From assembly GCA_002305725.1 (NCBI GenBank), contig DBQM01000013.1:1-34821 (forward strand): a stretch of 34,821 nt of DNA, given 5' to 3'. The notes under the pieces were generated by a model. That model saw only the letters and a list, made by a program, of their open reading frames with translations, was not told the origin of the DNA and did not search any database. Shown here piece by piece: positions 7,670-14,931 of this stretch (position 1 is the first letter of the stretch; each line of letters begins with the position of its first letter). The position numbers and the translations under genes were made by a program. Source of the stretch: Ruminococcus sp. UBA1394. GTDB lineage: Bacteria; Bacillota; Clostridia; Oscillospirales; Ruminococcaceae.

Positions 7670-8716
7670 ATGAAAACCATAACCGTTAAGGCAAGTATTT
7701 CGTATAACATATATATAGAAAGAGGTTCAATAAAAAACTGCGGAAACATCATTGCTGATACTGTCAAAACACGCAGGACCGCAGTTATTACTGATGATAT
7801 TGTTGACGGTCTTTACGGAAAGACTGTTACCGATTCTCTTGAAAAGGCAGGATTTTCAGTCTGCAAATTCGTTTTTCCAAACGGCGAAAGTTCCAAATCC
7901 ACCGAAACGCTCAACCAGATTTACACTTTTCTCTGCGAAAACAACATAACCCGTACCGACTGCATTATCGCACTTGGCGGCGGTGTTGTGGGCGACATAA
8001 CAGGCTTTGCCGCTGCAACTTTTTTAAGGGGACTTGACTACATACAGATTCCTACCACTCTCCTTGCGCAGATAGACTCCTCTGTGGGCGGCAAAACTGC
8101 AATAGACCTCCCCTGCGGAAAAAATCTCGTAGGTGCTTTCAAACAGCCGAAATGCGTTATCTGCGACTCGGACGTGCTGTCAACCCTCTCAGACGAAATT
8201 CTGTCGGACGGCATGGCGGAGGCTATCAAGTACGGCATGATTCGTGACAGCAGACTTTTTGACCTTATCGCCTCACACACTCTTGAAAATGTTTCAGAAA
8301 TTATTGACGATATAGTTTACAGCAGTGTTTCCATCAAACGTGATGTTGTGGAGAACGACGAGTTTGACACGGGAGAGCGAATGATTCTAAATTTCGGTCA
8401 CACTCTCGGACACGCAGTTGAAAGCTACTACAACTACGAAACCTATACACATGGAAGTGCAGTCGCAATGGGTATGTGCATGATTACAGAAAGAGAATGC
8501 GCTCCCGAAATACTTGAAAAGCTGAAAAACTGCATAACTGCGTACAGGCTGCCGGTAAAGTGTGACGCACCGGTACACGAACTGCTGAAACTCTGCTCTA
8601 ACGACAAAAAGCGTGAAAGCGGAAATATAAATTACATTGTCTGCCGTGAAATCGGAAAGGCGGAAATTAAAAGAGTTACTGTGGACGAGTTCAACAGACT
8701 TATGGAGGGAAAGTGA
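7670..8716 (+). CDS. aroB: 3-dehydroquinate synthase
   Basis: AroB converts DAHP to 3-dehydroquinate, the second step of the shikimate pathway, using NAD and a divalent metal. The 348-residue length is normal. The NAD-binding GGGVVGDITGF lies at residues 103-113 and is followed by the highly conserved IPTTLLAQIDSSVGGKTAID. Metal ligands by family alignment are Glu184 (GMAEAIKYG), His244 (NFGHTLGHAVE) and His261 (HGSAVAMGM), all present. The start ATG has GGGAGG seven bases upstream. It is the first gene of an operon in which aroA follows after one base. A close-to-consensus promoter precedes it. Confidence 0.97.
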   Translation: MKTITVKASISYNIYIERGSIKNCGNIIADTVKTRRTAVITDDIVDGLYGKTVTDSLEKAGFSVCKFVFPNGESSKSTETLNQIYTFLCENNITRTDCIIALGGGVVGDITGFAAATFLRGLDYIQIPTTLLAQIDSSVGGKTAIDLPCGKNLVGAFKQPKCVICDSDVLSTLSDEILSDGMAEAIKYGMIRDSRLFDLIASHTLENVSEIIDDIVYSSVSIKRDVVENDEFDTGERMILNFGHTLGHAVESYYNYETYTHGSAVAMGMCMITERECAPEILEKLKNCITAYRLPVKCDAPVHELLKLCSNDKKRESGNINYIVCREIGKAEIKRVTVDEFNRLMEGK

Positions 8717-8717
8717 T

Positions 8718-9953
8718 ATGGATATAAAAATAATCCCGTCAAAGCTTAAAGGCGAGGTGAATATCCCCTCCTCCAAGAGCATGACCCACAGAATGCTTAT
8801 TTCTGCGGCACTTGCTGAGGGTACCTCCGTTGTATCTAATGTTACCTTTTCAAAGGATATCTATGCAACAATTGACGCCCTTAAAGCCGCCGGAGCAGAA
8901 ATAAGCGTTTCCGGAAACAGCGTTACAATAAAGGGTATCGCCGGAAATATTCCGGAAAATGCTGATATCGACTGCTGTGAAAGCGGTTCAACCCTCAGAT
9001 TTATGATACCGGTGACTGCCGCTTTAGGCATAACCGCCGTTTACAGAGGACAGGGACGTCTGCCGGAAAGACCGATTACGCCGTATATCCGTGAGCTTTC
9101 AAAAAAGGGCATTGAATTTGAGTATAACAACACAATGCCATTTACCGTTAAGGGACAGCTTGAAGCCGGCGTTTTTGAGCTTGAGGGAAACGTTTCCTCC
9201 CAGTTTATAACAGGACTTCTCTTTGCCCTGCCGCTCCTTGAAAATGATTCCGAAATTGTCATGACCTCACGGCTTGAGTCAAAGCCTTATGCGGACATGA
9301 CTGTATCATGTCTGAAACAGTTCGGGGTTGAGATTGCTGAAACAGAAAACGGCTATTTCATAAAGGGCGGTCAGAAATATGTTTCAAGGGACGTTTCAGT
9401 CGAGGGCGATTACTCCCAGGCGGCTTTCTTTTACGTTGCAAATGTACTGGGAAGTGATATAAAGATAAATAATCTCAGGGAAGAAAGCAGTCAAGGTGAC
9501 AAGAAAATTGTTGAAATTGTCAGCGGCTTGTGCTATAATAATAAGGAAACACCGGACGGTTTCAGTATTGACGCCTCAGATGTTCCCGACCTTGTCCCCG
9601 TTCTGGGAGTTCTTGGAACTTTCTGTAACGGAAAATCTGAAATTTACAATGCCGCACGTCTGAAAATCAAGGAAAGCGACAGGCTTGCCGCAACTGCACA
9701 GGCTGTCAATGCGCTGGGAGGAAAAATTACTCCTACTGACGATGGTCTTATTATTGAACACGCAGATTTAAAGGGCGGTACTGCCGACAGCGCCGGCGAC
9801 CACAGAATCGCCATGAGTGCCGCAATTACCGCAACAGTCTGCACCGAACCGGTTATTATAAAAAATGCTGAATCCGTTGAGAAATCATATCCGGACTTTT
9901 TCAGGGATTATATAAATTTGGGAGGAACTGCTAATGTCATCAACATGGAATAA
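8718..9953 (+). CDS. aroA: EPSP synthase (3-phosphoshikimate 1-carboxyvinyltransferase)
   Basis: AroA transfers the enolpyruvyl group of PEP to shikimate-3-phosphate. The 411-residue protein begins IIPSKLKGEVNIPSSKSMTHR, which carries the conserved Lys20 and Arg25. The second conserved site, CCESGSTLRFMIP, contains the PEP-site glycine and the substrate-binding arginine. Further signatures are RGQGRLPERPI, RLKIKESDRLAATAQ and GDHRIAMSAAI. The loop SGST differs from the NAGTAMRP of the enteric enzyme, which may matter for glyphosate sensitivity, but class cannot be assigned by eye. The ATG at 8718 has GGAGGG upstream inside aroB; a longer in-frame reading into aroB is rejected. Its end overlaps aroC by 20 bases. 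Confidence 0.97.
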   Translation: MDIKIIPSKLKGEVNIPSSKSMTHRMLISAALAEGTSVVSNVTFSKDIYATIDALKAAGAEISVSGNSVTIKGIAGNIPENADIDCCESGSTLRFMIPVTAALGITAVYRGQGRLPERPITPYIRELSKKGIEFEYNNTMPFTVKGQLEAGVFELEGNVSSQFITGLLFALPLLENDSEIVMTSRLESKPYADMTVSCLKQFGVEIAETENGYFIKGGQKYVSRDVSVEGDYSQAAFFYVANVLGSDIKINNLREESSQGDKKIVEIVSGLCYNNKETPDGFSIDASDVPDLVPVLGVLGTFCNGKSEIYNAARLKIKESDRLAATAQAVNALGGKITPTDDGLIIEHADLKGGTADSAGDHRIAMSAAITATVCTEPVIIKNAESVEKSYPDFFRDYINLGGTANVINME

Positions 9954-11028
9954 TCGTATTTCCATTTCAATTTTCGGAGAGTCACACGGCCCTGCAATCG
10001 GCGTAGTTATTGACAATCTTCCGCCGGGAGAGCATATTGACATTGAAGAACTGGGACGCTTTATGGCAAGAAGAGCGCCTAAAAAAGACGGCACTACCAC
10101 TATGAGAGCCGAAAAAGATCTGCCGCAGATAATGTCCGGACTTGTAAATGACAAAACAACCGGTACTCCCCTTTGCGCATTTATCCAGAATACTGACACA
10201 CGCTCAAAGGATTACTCCAACATTTCCAAGCTTGCACGCCCCGGTCATGCTGACTATACCGGAGCAGTAAGATACAGAGGCTTCAACGATGTAAGAGGCG
10301 GCGGACATTTCTCGGGCAGACTTACTGCACCGCTGTGTTTTGCAGGAGCAGTGTGCGGTCAGATTCTTGAAAAAAGAGGAATTTATACCGGTGCGCATAT
10401 AGCTGAGATACACAATATCAAGGACGATGTTTTTGACAGGACTAACGTTTCAAAGCAGGATATCCTTGATGTAAGATACAAAAAATTCCCTGTTATCAAT
10501 GACGAACAGGGTCAGAAAATGTTTGACGATATCCAGAAAGCAAGAGTCGGCTGCGAATCACTGGGCGGTATTATTGAGTGTGCCTGTGTAAACGTTCCGG
10601 CAGGAATCGGTTCTCCTCTGTTTGACGGACTGGAAAACACTCTCGCACAGCTTATTTTCGGTATTCCGGCTGTAAAGGGACTTGAATTCGGCGCAGGTTT
10701 CCTTACTGCCAAAATGGTAGGCAGTCAGAACAACGATGATTTTTACGTTGACGAGAGAGGTCATGTAAAAACAAAGACCAACAACCACGGCGGCATACTG
10801 GGCGGTATTTCTTCCGGAATGCCAATCACTCTCAACGTTGCAATAAAGCCTACTCCGTCTATCTCAAAGCCACAGGAAACAATCGACTACGAAAACATGA
10901 CAAACGATGTTCTGACTATCAAGGGCAGACACGACCCGTGCATAGTTCCGAGAGCAGTACCGTGTGTTGAAGCGGCTGTTAATATCGGTATTCTTTCACA
11001 TATGCTTGACTATCCTAATTTTGCGTAA
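9934..11028 (+). CDS. aroC: Chorismate synthase
   Basis: AroC removes phosphate from EPSP to form chorismate, using reduced FMN. The 364-residue protein opens with the family signature IFGESHGPAIGVVIDNLPPG. It has the conserved central stretch ARPGHADYTGAVRY followed by RGGGHFSGRLTAPLC, and GRHDPCIVPRAVPCVEA near the C-terminus. GGGAGG lies eight bases before the ATG, inside the end of aroA, which supports the 20-base overlap as real and implies translational coupling. Together with aroB and aroA this covers three of the seven steps to chorismate; the rest (aroF/G, aroQ/D, aroE, aroK) are not in this window. Confidence 0.97.
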   Translation: MSSTWNNRISISIFGESHGPAIGVVIDNLPPGEHIDIEELGRFMARRAPKKDGTTTMRAEKDLPQIMSGLVNDKTTGTPLCAFIQNTDTRSKDYSNISKLARPGHADYTGAVRYRGFNDVRGGGHFSGRLTAPLCFAGAVCGQILEKRGIYTGAHIAEIHNIKDDVFDRTNVSKQDILDVRYKKFPVINDEQGQKMFDDIQKARVGCESLGGIIECACVNVPAGIGSPLFDGLENTLAQLIFGIPAVKGLEFGAGFLTAKMVGSQNNDDFYVDERGHVKTKTNNHGGILGGISSGMPITLNVAIKPTPSISKPQETIDYENMTNDVLTIKGRHDPCIVPRAVPCVEAAVNIGILSHMLDYPNFA

Positions 11029-11046
11029 CTTTCCGGGGTGACCGCA

Positions 11047-11640
11047 ATGGAAAATGAAAACTATACAAAAATGTCTGAGCTTGCCTCTACCGAATTAAAG
11101 GACGTTCAGACTGTTAAAATTCTGATATGCTATCTGCTTTACCGTATCAACAAGCCTGTTGATTCCGAACAGCTTTACGATATATCTGTGACGACCGGTA
11201 TCATCAATTATTTTTTCTATCAGGACGCAATGGATTATCTGATAAAAAACGGTTCTGTCAGCGTGTCCGAGGGAGAAAACAACAGCAAGTCCTATACGCT
11301 GACTGAAAAAGGCATAAACTGTGCCAAAACTCTCAGAGGATATGTTCCCAAGTCTTACCGTGACAAAATAGTACAGGCTGCACTTCGTTATTTCGCAAAG
11401 CTCAAATACGAAAGCGAAGTCAAGGTCGAGTATATCCCCCTTGAAAAAGGTTATTATGTTCACCTGCGCTGCCTTGATATCGGTGATGACCTTCTGGATA
11501 TGAAACTTTTTGCTCCCGACCGCACACAAGCTGAAATGATAGGCAGAAACATAATGCGCAATCCGGCAGGATTTTACAGTAAAATTCTGAATATAGCGCT
11601 TAACAATGAGGAAGAACAATTTGACCCGGAAGAACTTTAA
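11047..11640 (+). CDS. DUF4364 family winged-helix-like protein
   Basis: This 197-residue protein matches my recollection of the DUF4364 family of Firmicutes. An N-terminal helical segment (VQTVKILICYLLYRINKPVD, then EQLYDISVTTGIINYFFYQD) and the ENNSKSYTLTEKGINCAKTL hairpin resemble a PadR/MarR-type winged helix. A C-terminal half of mixed strands ends in AEMIGRNIMRNPAGFYSKIL, a typical family ending. The ATG at 11047 is preferred to the GTG at 11038 because GGGGTGA (11035-11041) is a ribosome site spaced for the ATG and overlaps the GTG. It is the last gene of the aro operon, 18 bases after aroC, and is followed by a strong terminator. DNA binding is plausible; any role in aromatic amino acid control is only suggested by position. 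Confidence 0.72.
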   Translation: MENENYTKMSELASTELKDVQTVKILICYLLYRINKPVDSEQLYDISVTTGIINYFFYQDAMDYLIKNGSVSVSEGENNSKSYTLTEKGINCAKTLRGYVPKSYRDKIVQAALRYFAKLKYESEVKVEYIPLEKGYYVHLRCLDIGDDLLDMKLFAPDRTQAEMIGRNIMRNPAGFYSKILNIALNNEEEQFDPEEL

Positions 11641-11654
11641 ACTATATAAAACGA

Positions 11655-11685
11655 AATCCGTACCGGAAAACCGGTACGGATTTTT
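11655..11685 (+). terminator. Intrinsic terminator of the aro operon
   Basis: A perfect 12-base-pair stem (AATCCGTACCGG at 11655-11666 with its complement at 11671-11682) has an AAAA loop and ends in TTTTT. It lies 14 bases after the DUF4364 stop codon. Confidence 0.95.
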
Positions 11686-11877
11686 AGGTAAAACCGCATA
11701 ATTATTGTCGTGCAGCTGCGCAGTCAGATTTTTCGACAGGCGAAGTTCGCCCCCCGGATTGCATAAAAATCTTGCAGGCATACTGACGTATGTCAAAAGA
11801 TTTTTGTGTGATATGGCGGAAAATATGCAAGCAGATGTGCGGCAAAGGCGTCAGCCGTTAATTGTGCAGTTTTGCCT
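11686..11877. mobile_element. ~190-bp foldback element (MITE-like) between convergent operons
   Basis: Nearly the whole interval between the aro terminator and the recR stop codon folds back on itself. The outer 18 bases (AGGTAAAACCGCATAATT at 11686-11703) pair with 11860-11877 with one mismatch and two G-T pairs. Further in, 11710-11719 pairs with 11831-11840 and 11725-11735 with about 11818-11828. The centre holds a long hairpin: 11758-11773 pairs with 11797-11812, then GGCATAC/GTATGTC around TGAC. A side hairpin, GGCGAA-G-TTCGCC, lies at 11739-11751. The sequence TTA flanks both ends of the GGT...GCC core, as a 3-base target duplication would. No convincing reading frame is present. Its terminal sequence resembles the repeat at the window edges. 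A structured RNA is the main alternative. Confidence 0.6.
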
Positions 11878-12479
11878 TACATTTCACTTCTGTTTTCAAG
11901 TGCCTTGAAAAGAGTCACCTCGTCAGCGTATTCAAGGTGTCCGCCGACTGGTATTCCAAAGGCAAGACGTGTGACCTTTATGCCCAGAGGCTTTAAGAGT
12001 CTTGCAATATACATGGCGGTCGCCTCCCCCTCAACTGTGGGATTTGTTGCCATGATAATTTCTGTGACTTCACCGTTATTTACCCTGTCAAGCAGTTCCT
12101 TTATCCTTATGTCATCAGGTCCCACGCCGTTGATAGGCGACAAAAGACCGTGAAGAACATGATATGTACCACTGTATTCGTTGGTTCGCTCAAAGGCAGT
12201 AACGTCCTTGGGAGTTTCCACAACGCAGATAACGGACTGTTCACGCCTGTCATCAGAACAAATCGGGCATACCTCAAATTCAGTCAGATTCTGACAGATT
12301 TTACAGTAGCCGACATCAGTTTTTACCGATATGATTGCATCAGCAAACTGCTTTGCATCGTCCTCGCTCATTGACATGACTGCATAGGCAAGCCGCTGAG
12401 CAGTTTTCATGCCTATTCCCGGCAGCTTTGCAAACTGTTCGGAAAGGACAATTAATGGAAGTGCGCTGTTATCTGCCAT
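11877..12479 (-). CDS. recR: Recombination mediator protein RecR
   Basis: RecR acts with RecF and RecO to load RecA at single-stranded gaps. The 200-residue protein has the helix-hairpin-helix segment FAKLPGIGMKTAQRLAY near residues 17-33. A four-cysteine zinc finger follows with Cys59, Cys62, Cys71 and Cys74. The Toprim domain then runs from SVICVVETPKDVTAFE to IIMATNPTVEGEATAMYIAR, ending in the conserved RLAFGIPVGGHLEYADEVTL. It starts one base after ybaB ends, in the common dnaX-ybaB-recR order. Its stop codon abuts the foldback element, which may have displaced or replaced its terminator; none of the usual T-tailed type is obvious. Confidence 0.97.
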   Translation of the reverse strand: MADNSALPLIVLSEQFAKLPGIGMKTAQRLAYAVMSMSEDDAKQFADAIISVKTDVGYCKICQNLTEFEVCPICSDDRREQSVICVVETPKDVTAFERTNEYSGTYHVLHGLLSPINGVGPDDIRIKELLDRVNNGEVTEIIMATNPTVEGEATAMYIARLLKPLGIKVTRLAFGIPVGGHLEYADEVTLFKALENRSEM

Positions 12480-12480
12480 A

Positions 12481-12825
12481 TCAGAACAGTCCCGGTAATG
12501 AAACTCCGCCGGTGATCTTGTTCATTTCTTCTTCTGTTGTCTTTTCAACGTTAGCCATAGCCTCGTTAATAGCGCTGATAACCAGATCCTGCAGCATTTC
12601 GATATCTTCCGGATCAACAACCTCAGGCTTGATAGTAAGTGACTTGATGTTCTTAGCGCCTGTTACAACGACTTCAACCTGTCCGCCGCCGGATGTTGCA
12701 GAAAATTCTCTTGCCTCTATATCGTTCTGAAGCTCTGTAATTTCATCCTGCATTTTCTGAGCCTGCTTGATCATGGAGTTCATGTTCTGAGCTCCGCCAA
12801 TATTCTTAGGTACTCTTGATTTCAT
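12481..12825 (-). CDS. ybaB: YbaB/EbfC family nucleoid-associated protein
   Basis: This 114-residue protein is a DNA-binding, nucleoid-associated protein that forms tweezer-like dimers. It carries the family's opening NMNSMIKQAQKMQDEITELQ, the REFSATSGGGQVEVVVTGAK core and the DPEDIEMLQDLVISAINEAM helix. The N-terminal glycine/asparagine-rich leader is normal for the family. AAAGGAG precedes the ATG. Its place between dnaX and recR is the common bacterial arrangement. Confidence 0.95.
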   Translation of the reverse strand: MKSRVPKNIGGAQNMNSMIKQAQKMQDEITELQNDIEAREFSATSGGGQVEVVVTGAKNIKSLTIKPEVVDPEDIEMLQDLVISAINEAMANVEKTTEEEMNKITGGVSLPGLF

Positions 12826-12901
12826 TTTTTTACTCCTTTAATATTCCGACAATACCGCAAATTTGCCAATGCAGCACCGTCTTTGATAATTATATTTTAA
12901 T

Positions 12902-14467
12902 TTATTCAACAGCAGTTTCAATACCGCTGTTTATAGCTTTTTCAATAAGCATATCAGCTTTTTTGTCTTCCTTGTCCGCCGCCGAGCATCTTGCCTTTAT
13001 AGCATATTGCTTGCCCATGACAGCCTGTATCGCCTTGTCAAGCTGCTGAACATTTTCCTTTACCTTGAAAAGTTTCAGGAAAAATTTATTCTGAGTGTCG
13101 ATCAGCATGATATTTTTATAGACAAATGCCCTTGAACCGGCAAGTGTACCGGAAACAGACGGACAGATTCGGGTGAATTCCTCCAGAATGGCAGTCCATT
13201 CAGCAAGAGGTTTAAAGTCTGAGCTTTTAAGCTTTGACATATCCGCTGCCGGTTTAACCTGTTCTTCCTGCTGGCTGACAGCCTGTGAAACAGGCGCCGG
13301 CTCAGATTCAGCGGCAGACCCCCGTGAACTATCCGACTGTTTTATTTTATCATAAATTTCAGTATTGTCAAGTGTTTTTTGTGAAATCTGTCTTGTACAA
13401 AGCTTTATAAGGCACATTTCAAGTTCAACACGCTTGTTTAATGCCCTGCCGATTTTTTCATTGCATTCCTGCAGAATTGTAATTTTACTTAAAATTTCAT
13501 TAAGCTCCAGCTTGTCGGAAAGTGATTTCAGACGTTCAATTTCGTCCGGCATACAGGCAAGCAGTCCGGATTTTTCAGGGCAGACCTTCATAAGCATCAT
13601 GTTGCGGAACTGTTCTGTCAGCTCAACGCAAAGCTTCTGCATATCCTTTGACATACTGTAAAGTCTGTCAGCAACTTCAAGGGCGTCCCCCGGGCGTTTC
13701 TGCACCGATGCCTCGATTATTTCAAAAAGATGGTCACGTCCGGCAATTCCGGCAGCAGATGACACAACGTCAAGGTCGATTTTGTCCGAGTATGCGGCGC
13801 ACTGGTCAAGCAGCGACAGCGCATCTCTCATGCCGCCGTCCGAAAGCTTTGCTATAAGGGCAGCAGCGTTTTCATCAAGTGACAGGTTTTCCTGTCCGGC
13901 AATGTAAAGCAGTCTGTTTTTAATATCCTCCGGCAGTATCCTGCGGAAATCAAACCGCTGACATCTTGAAGTTATAGTCGCCGGGACCTTGTGGACCTCA
14001 GTTGTTGCAATAATAAACTTGACATATTCCGGAGGCTCTTCCATAATTTTCAGCAGCGCATTGAATGCACTGGGTGACAGCATATGAACCTCGTCGATAA
14101 TGTATATCTTGTATCTGCACCTCTCCGGTGTATAAACAGCGCCGTCACGCAGGTCACGGATATCATCAACGCCGTTGTTTGAGGCGGCGTCAATTTCAAT
14201 TATATCAGAAAGCGCTGAAACGTCAGCGTCATGACAGATATCACATTCAAGGCAGGGATTGCCGTCTGCTTCATTGGGGCAGTTTACCGCCTTTGCAAAA
14301 ATTCTTGCACAGGTTGTCTTACCCGTTCCTCTTGAACCGGTAAAAAGGTAAGCATGAGCCGTTCTGCCGTTTTTTATCTGATTTTTCAGTATTGTTGTGA
14401 TATGCGGCTGGGAAATGACATCATCAAAAGAAAGCGGCCGCCATTTTCTGTATAATGCCTTGTAAAT
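12902..14467 (-). CDS. dnaX: DNA polymerase III subunits gamma/tau
   Basis: DnaX is the clamp-loader ATPase of the replisome. With the start proposed here it has 521 residues. The N-terminal AAA+ domain has Walker A GSRGTGKTT, a zinc module (CPNEADGNPCLECDIC), Walker B IIDEVHMLS and the arginine-finger segment TSRCQRFDFR. The clamp-loader collar (about residues 220-360) is followed by a variable linker and a tau-like C-terminal domain. The start is unusual. A perfect GGAGGTGA (14480-14473) is eight bases from an ATT codon at 14467, giving the family N-terminus MYKALYRKWRP. An upstream ATG at 14494 has only a poorly spaced GGGAG and adds nine residues. Longer frames to 14638 run through the SRP RNA and are rejected. 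Stop and frame are certain; the start is inferred. Confidence 0.95.
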   Translation of the reverse strand: MYKALYRKWRPLSFDDVISQPHITTILKNQIKNGRTAHAYLFTGSRGTGKTTCARIFAKAVNCPNEADGNPCLECDICHDADVSALSDIIEIDAASNNGVDDIRDLRDGAVYTPERCRYKIYIIDEVHMLSPSAFNALLKIMEEPPEYVKFIIATTEVHKVPATITSRCQRFDFRRILPEDIKNRLLYIAGQENLSLDENAAALIAKLSDGGMRDALSLLDQCAAYSDKIDLDVVSSAAGIAGRDHLFEIIEASVQKRPGDALEVADRLYSMSKDMQKLCVELTEQFRNMMLMKVCPEKSGLLACMPDEIERLKSLSDKLELNEILSKITILQECNEKIGRALNKRVELEMCLIKLCTRQISQKTLDNTEIYDKIKQSDSSRGSAAESEPAPVSQAVSQQEEQVKPAADMSKLKSSDFKPLAEWTAILEEFTRICPSVSGTLAGSRAFVYKNIMLIDTQNKFFLKLFKVKENVQQLDKAIQAVMGKQYAIKARCSAADKEDKKADMLIEKAINSGIETAVE

Positions 14468-14480
14468 AACGGTCACCTCC
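14465..14480 (-). promoter_or_regulatory. dnaX ribosome binding site and ATT start
   Basis: GGAGGTGA on the minus strand (14480-14473) is a perfect match to the anti-Shine-Dalgarno. Eight bases after its GGAGG comes ATT, and no ATG, GTG or TTG is in frame at a suitable distance. The GTG inside the site itself (14476) has no room for a ribosome site of its own. Confidence 0.55.
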
Positions 14481-14519
14481 GTACTGAACGTCATCATTCT
14501 CCCGATTATCCCGGCACAG

Positions 14520-14531
14520 AAAAAATTCCGG
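14520..14531 (-). terminator. Terminator arm of the SRP RNA transcript
   Basis: CCGGAAT followed by a T run (reading the minus strand) pairs with ATTCCGG at 14652-14646, on the far side of the SRP RNA. The whole folded RNA therefore forms the stem of its own intrinsic terminator. A shorter local alternative (TCCCGG with CCGGGA across the T run) could compete and let transcription continue into dnaX. Confidence 0.55.
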
Positions 14532-14534
14532 GAC

Positions 14535-14642
14535 ATAGGTGTGCAGGCTTGCTGCGGCACACAAAACGATCCGCTTAATGCTGCTCGGTTCCCCGCCTGA
14601 CATGGTTCACGGTGTCTCATTGCACAGGGCCCGCACACCTAT
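14535..14642 (-). ncRNA. ffs: Small (4.5S-like) signal recognition particle RNA
   Basis: On the minus strand the ~108-nt RNA has the invariant SRP domain IV: GTCAGG, a CGG/CCG stem, a GGAA tetraloop, and AGCAGC opposite. This is the Ffh-binding site. The ends pair over ten bases (ATAGGTGTGC with GCACACCTAT). It has the short bacterial form with no room for an Alu domain. Outside this helix, ATTCCGG (14652-14646) pairs with CCGGAAT (14531-14525), directly followed by six T, so the primary transcript's closing stem serves as its terminator. The position just upstream of dnaX is a common one. A consensus-like promoter lies about 40 bases upstream. Confidence 0.93.
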
Positions 14643-14682
14643 ATTCCGGAATAAACACTAATTCCTGATTGTTAGCCTTTAA

Positions 14683-14711
14683 ATTATAACATATTATTCA
14701 GAAAATTTCAA
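14683..14711 (-). promoter_or_regulatory. Promoter of the SRP RNA gene
   Basis: On the minus strand TTGAAA (14711-14706) and TATAAT (14688-14683) are 17 bases apart, a strong housekeeping promoter. Transcription would begin near 14676. It may also supply dnaX-ybaB-recR by read-through. Confidence 0.85.
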
Positions 14712-14769
14712 GTGGTTTACGATATTTTTTTATATTTTCTGAAAAAGCACACTTTTTTCAAAAAAGTAC

Positions 14770-14798
14770 TTGACACAAGGTGAAAGTAGTGATATAAT
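14770..14798 (+). promoter_or_regulatory. Consensus promoter of tRNA-Leu
   Basis: TTGACA and TATAAT, both perfect consensus, are exactly 17 bases apart. Just upstream, a perfect inverted repeat (ACTTTTTT at 14751-14758 and AAAAAAGT at 14760-14767) forms an A/T tract where an UP element would sit. This is the strongest promoter in the window, as expected for a stable RNA. Confidence 0.95.
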
Positions 14799-14821
14799 AT
14801 TATGGTAATCAATTCAAATAT

Positions 14822-14908
14822 GCGGATATGGCGGAATCGGCAGACGCGCCAGCTTCAGGTGCTGGTCCTCGCAAGGGGGTGGAGGTTCAAGTCCTCTTAT
14901 CCGCACCA
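14822..14908 (+). tRNA. tRNA-Leu (CAG)
   Basis: An 87-base class II tRNA. The acceptor arms GCGGATA and TATCCGC pair fully, and the discriminator A and an encoded CCA follow. The anticodon stem CCAGC/GCTGG encloses TTCAGGT, giving anticodon CAG, which reads CTG leucine codons. The long variable arm (around CCTCGCAAGGGGG) and the GGTTCAAGTCC T-arm are typical of tRNA-Leu. It is followed after a short hairpin (14909-14924) by a strong terminator. Confidence 0.97.
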
Positions 14909-14931
14909 GGTGCGTGACCGCACCGGACATT

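Noticed and set aside
9533..9538. TATAAT inside aroA
   Set aside because: No -35 element at a suitable distance, and it lies in the middle of a well-conserved coding region.
11095..11796. 233-residue minus-strand reading frame
   Set aside because: It is the opposite-strand shadow of the DUF4364 gene and its start lies in the foldback element; no ribosome site or family resemblance.
14468..14638. Longer dnaX reading frame extending upstream to 14638
   Set aside because: It runs through the SRP RNA gene and its terminator, has no ribosome site, and adds sequence absent from the DnaX family.
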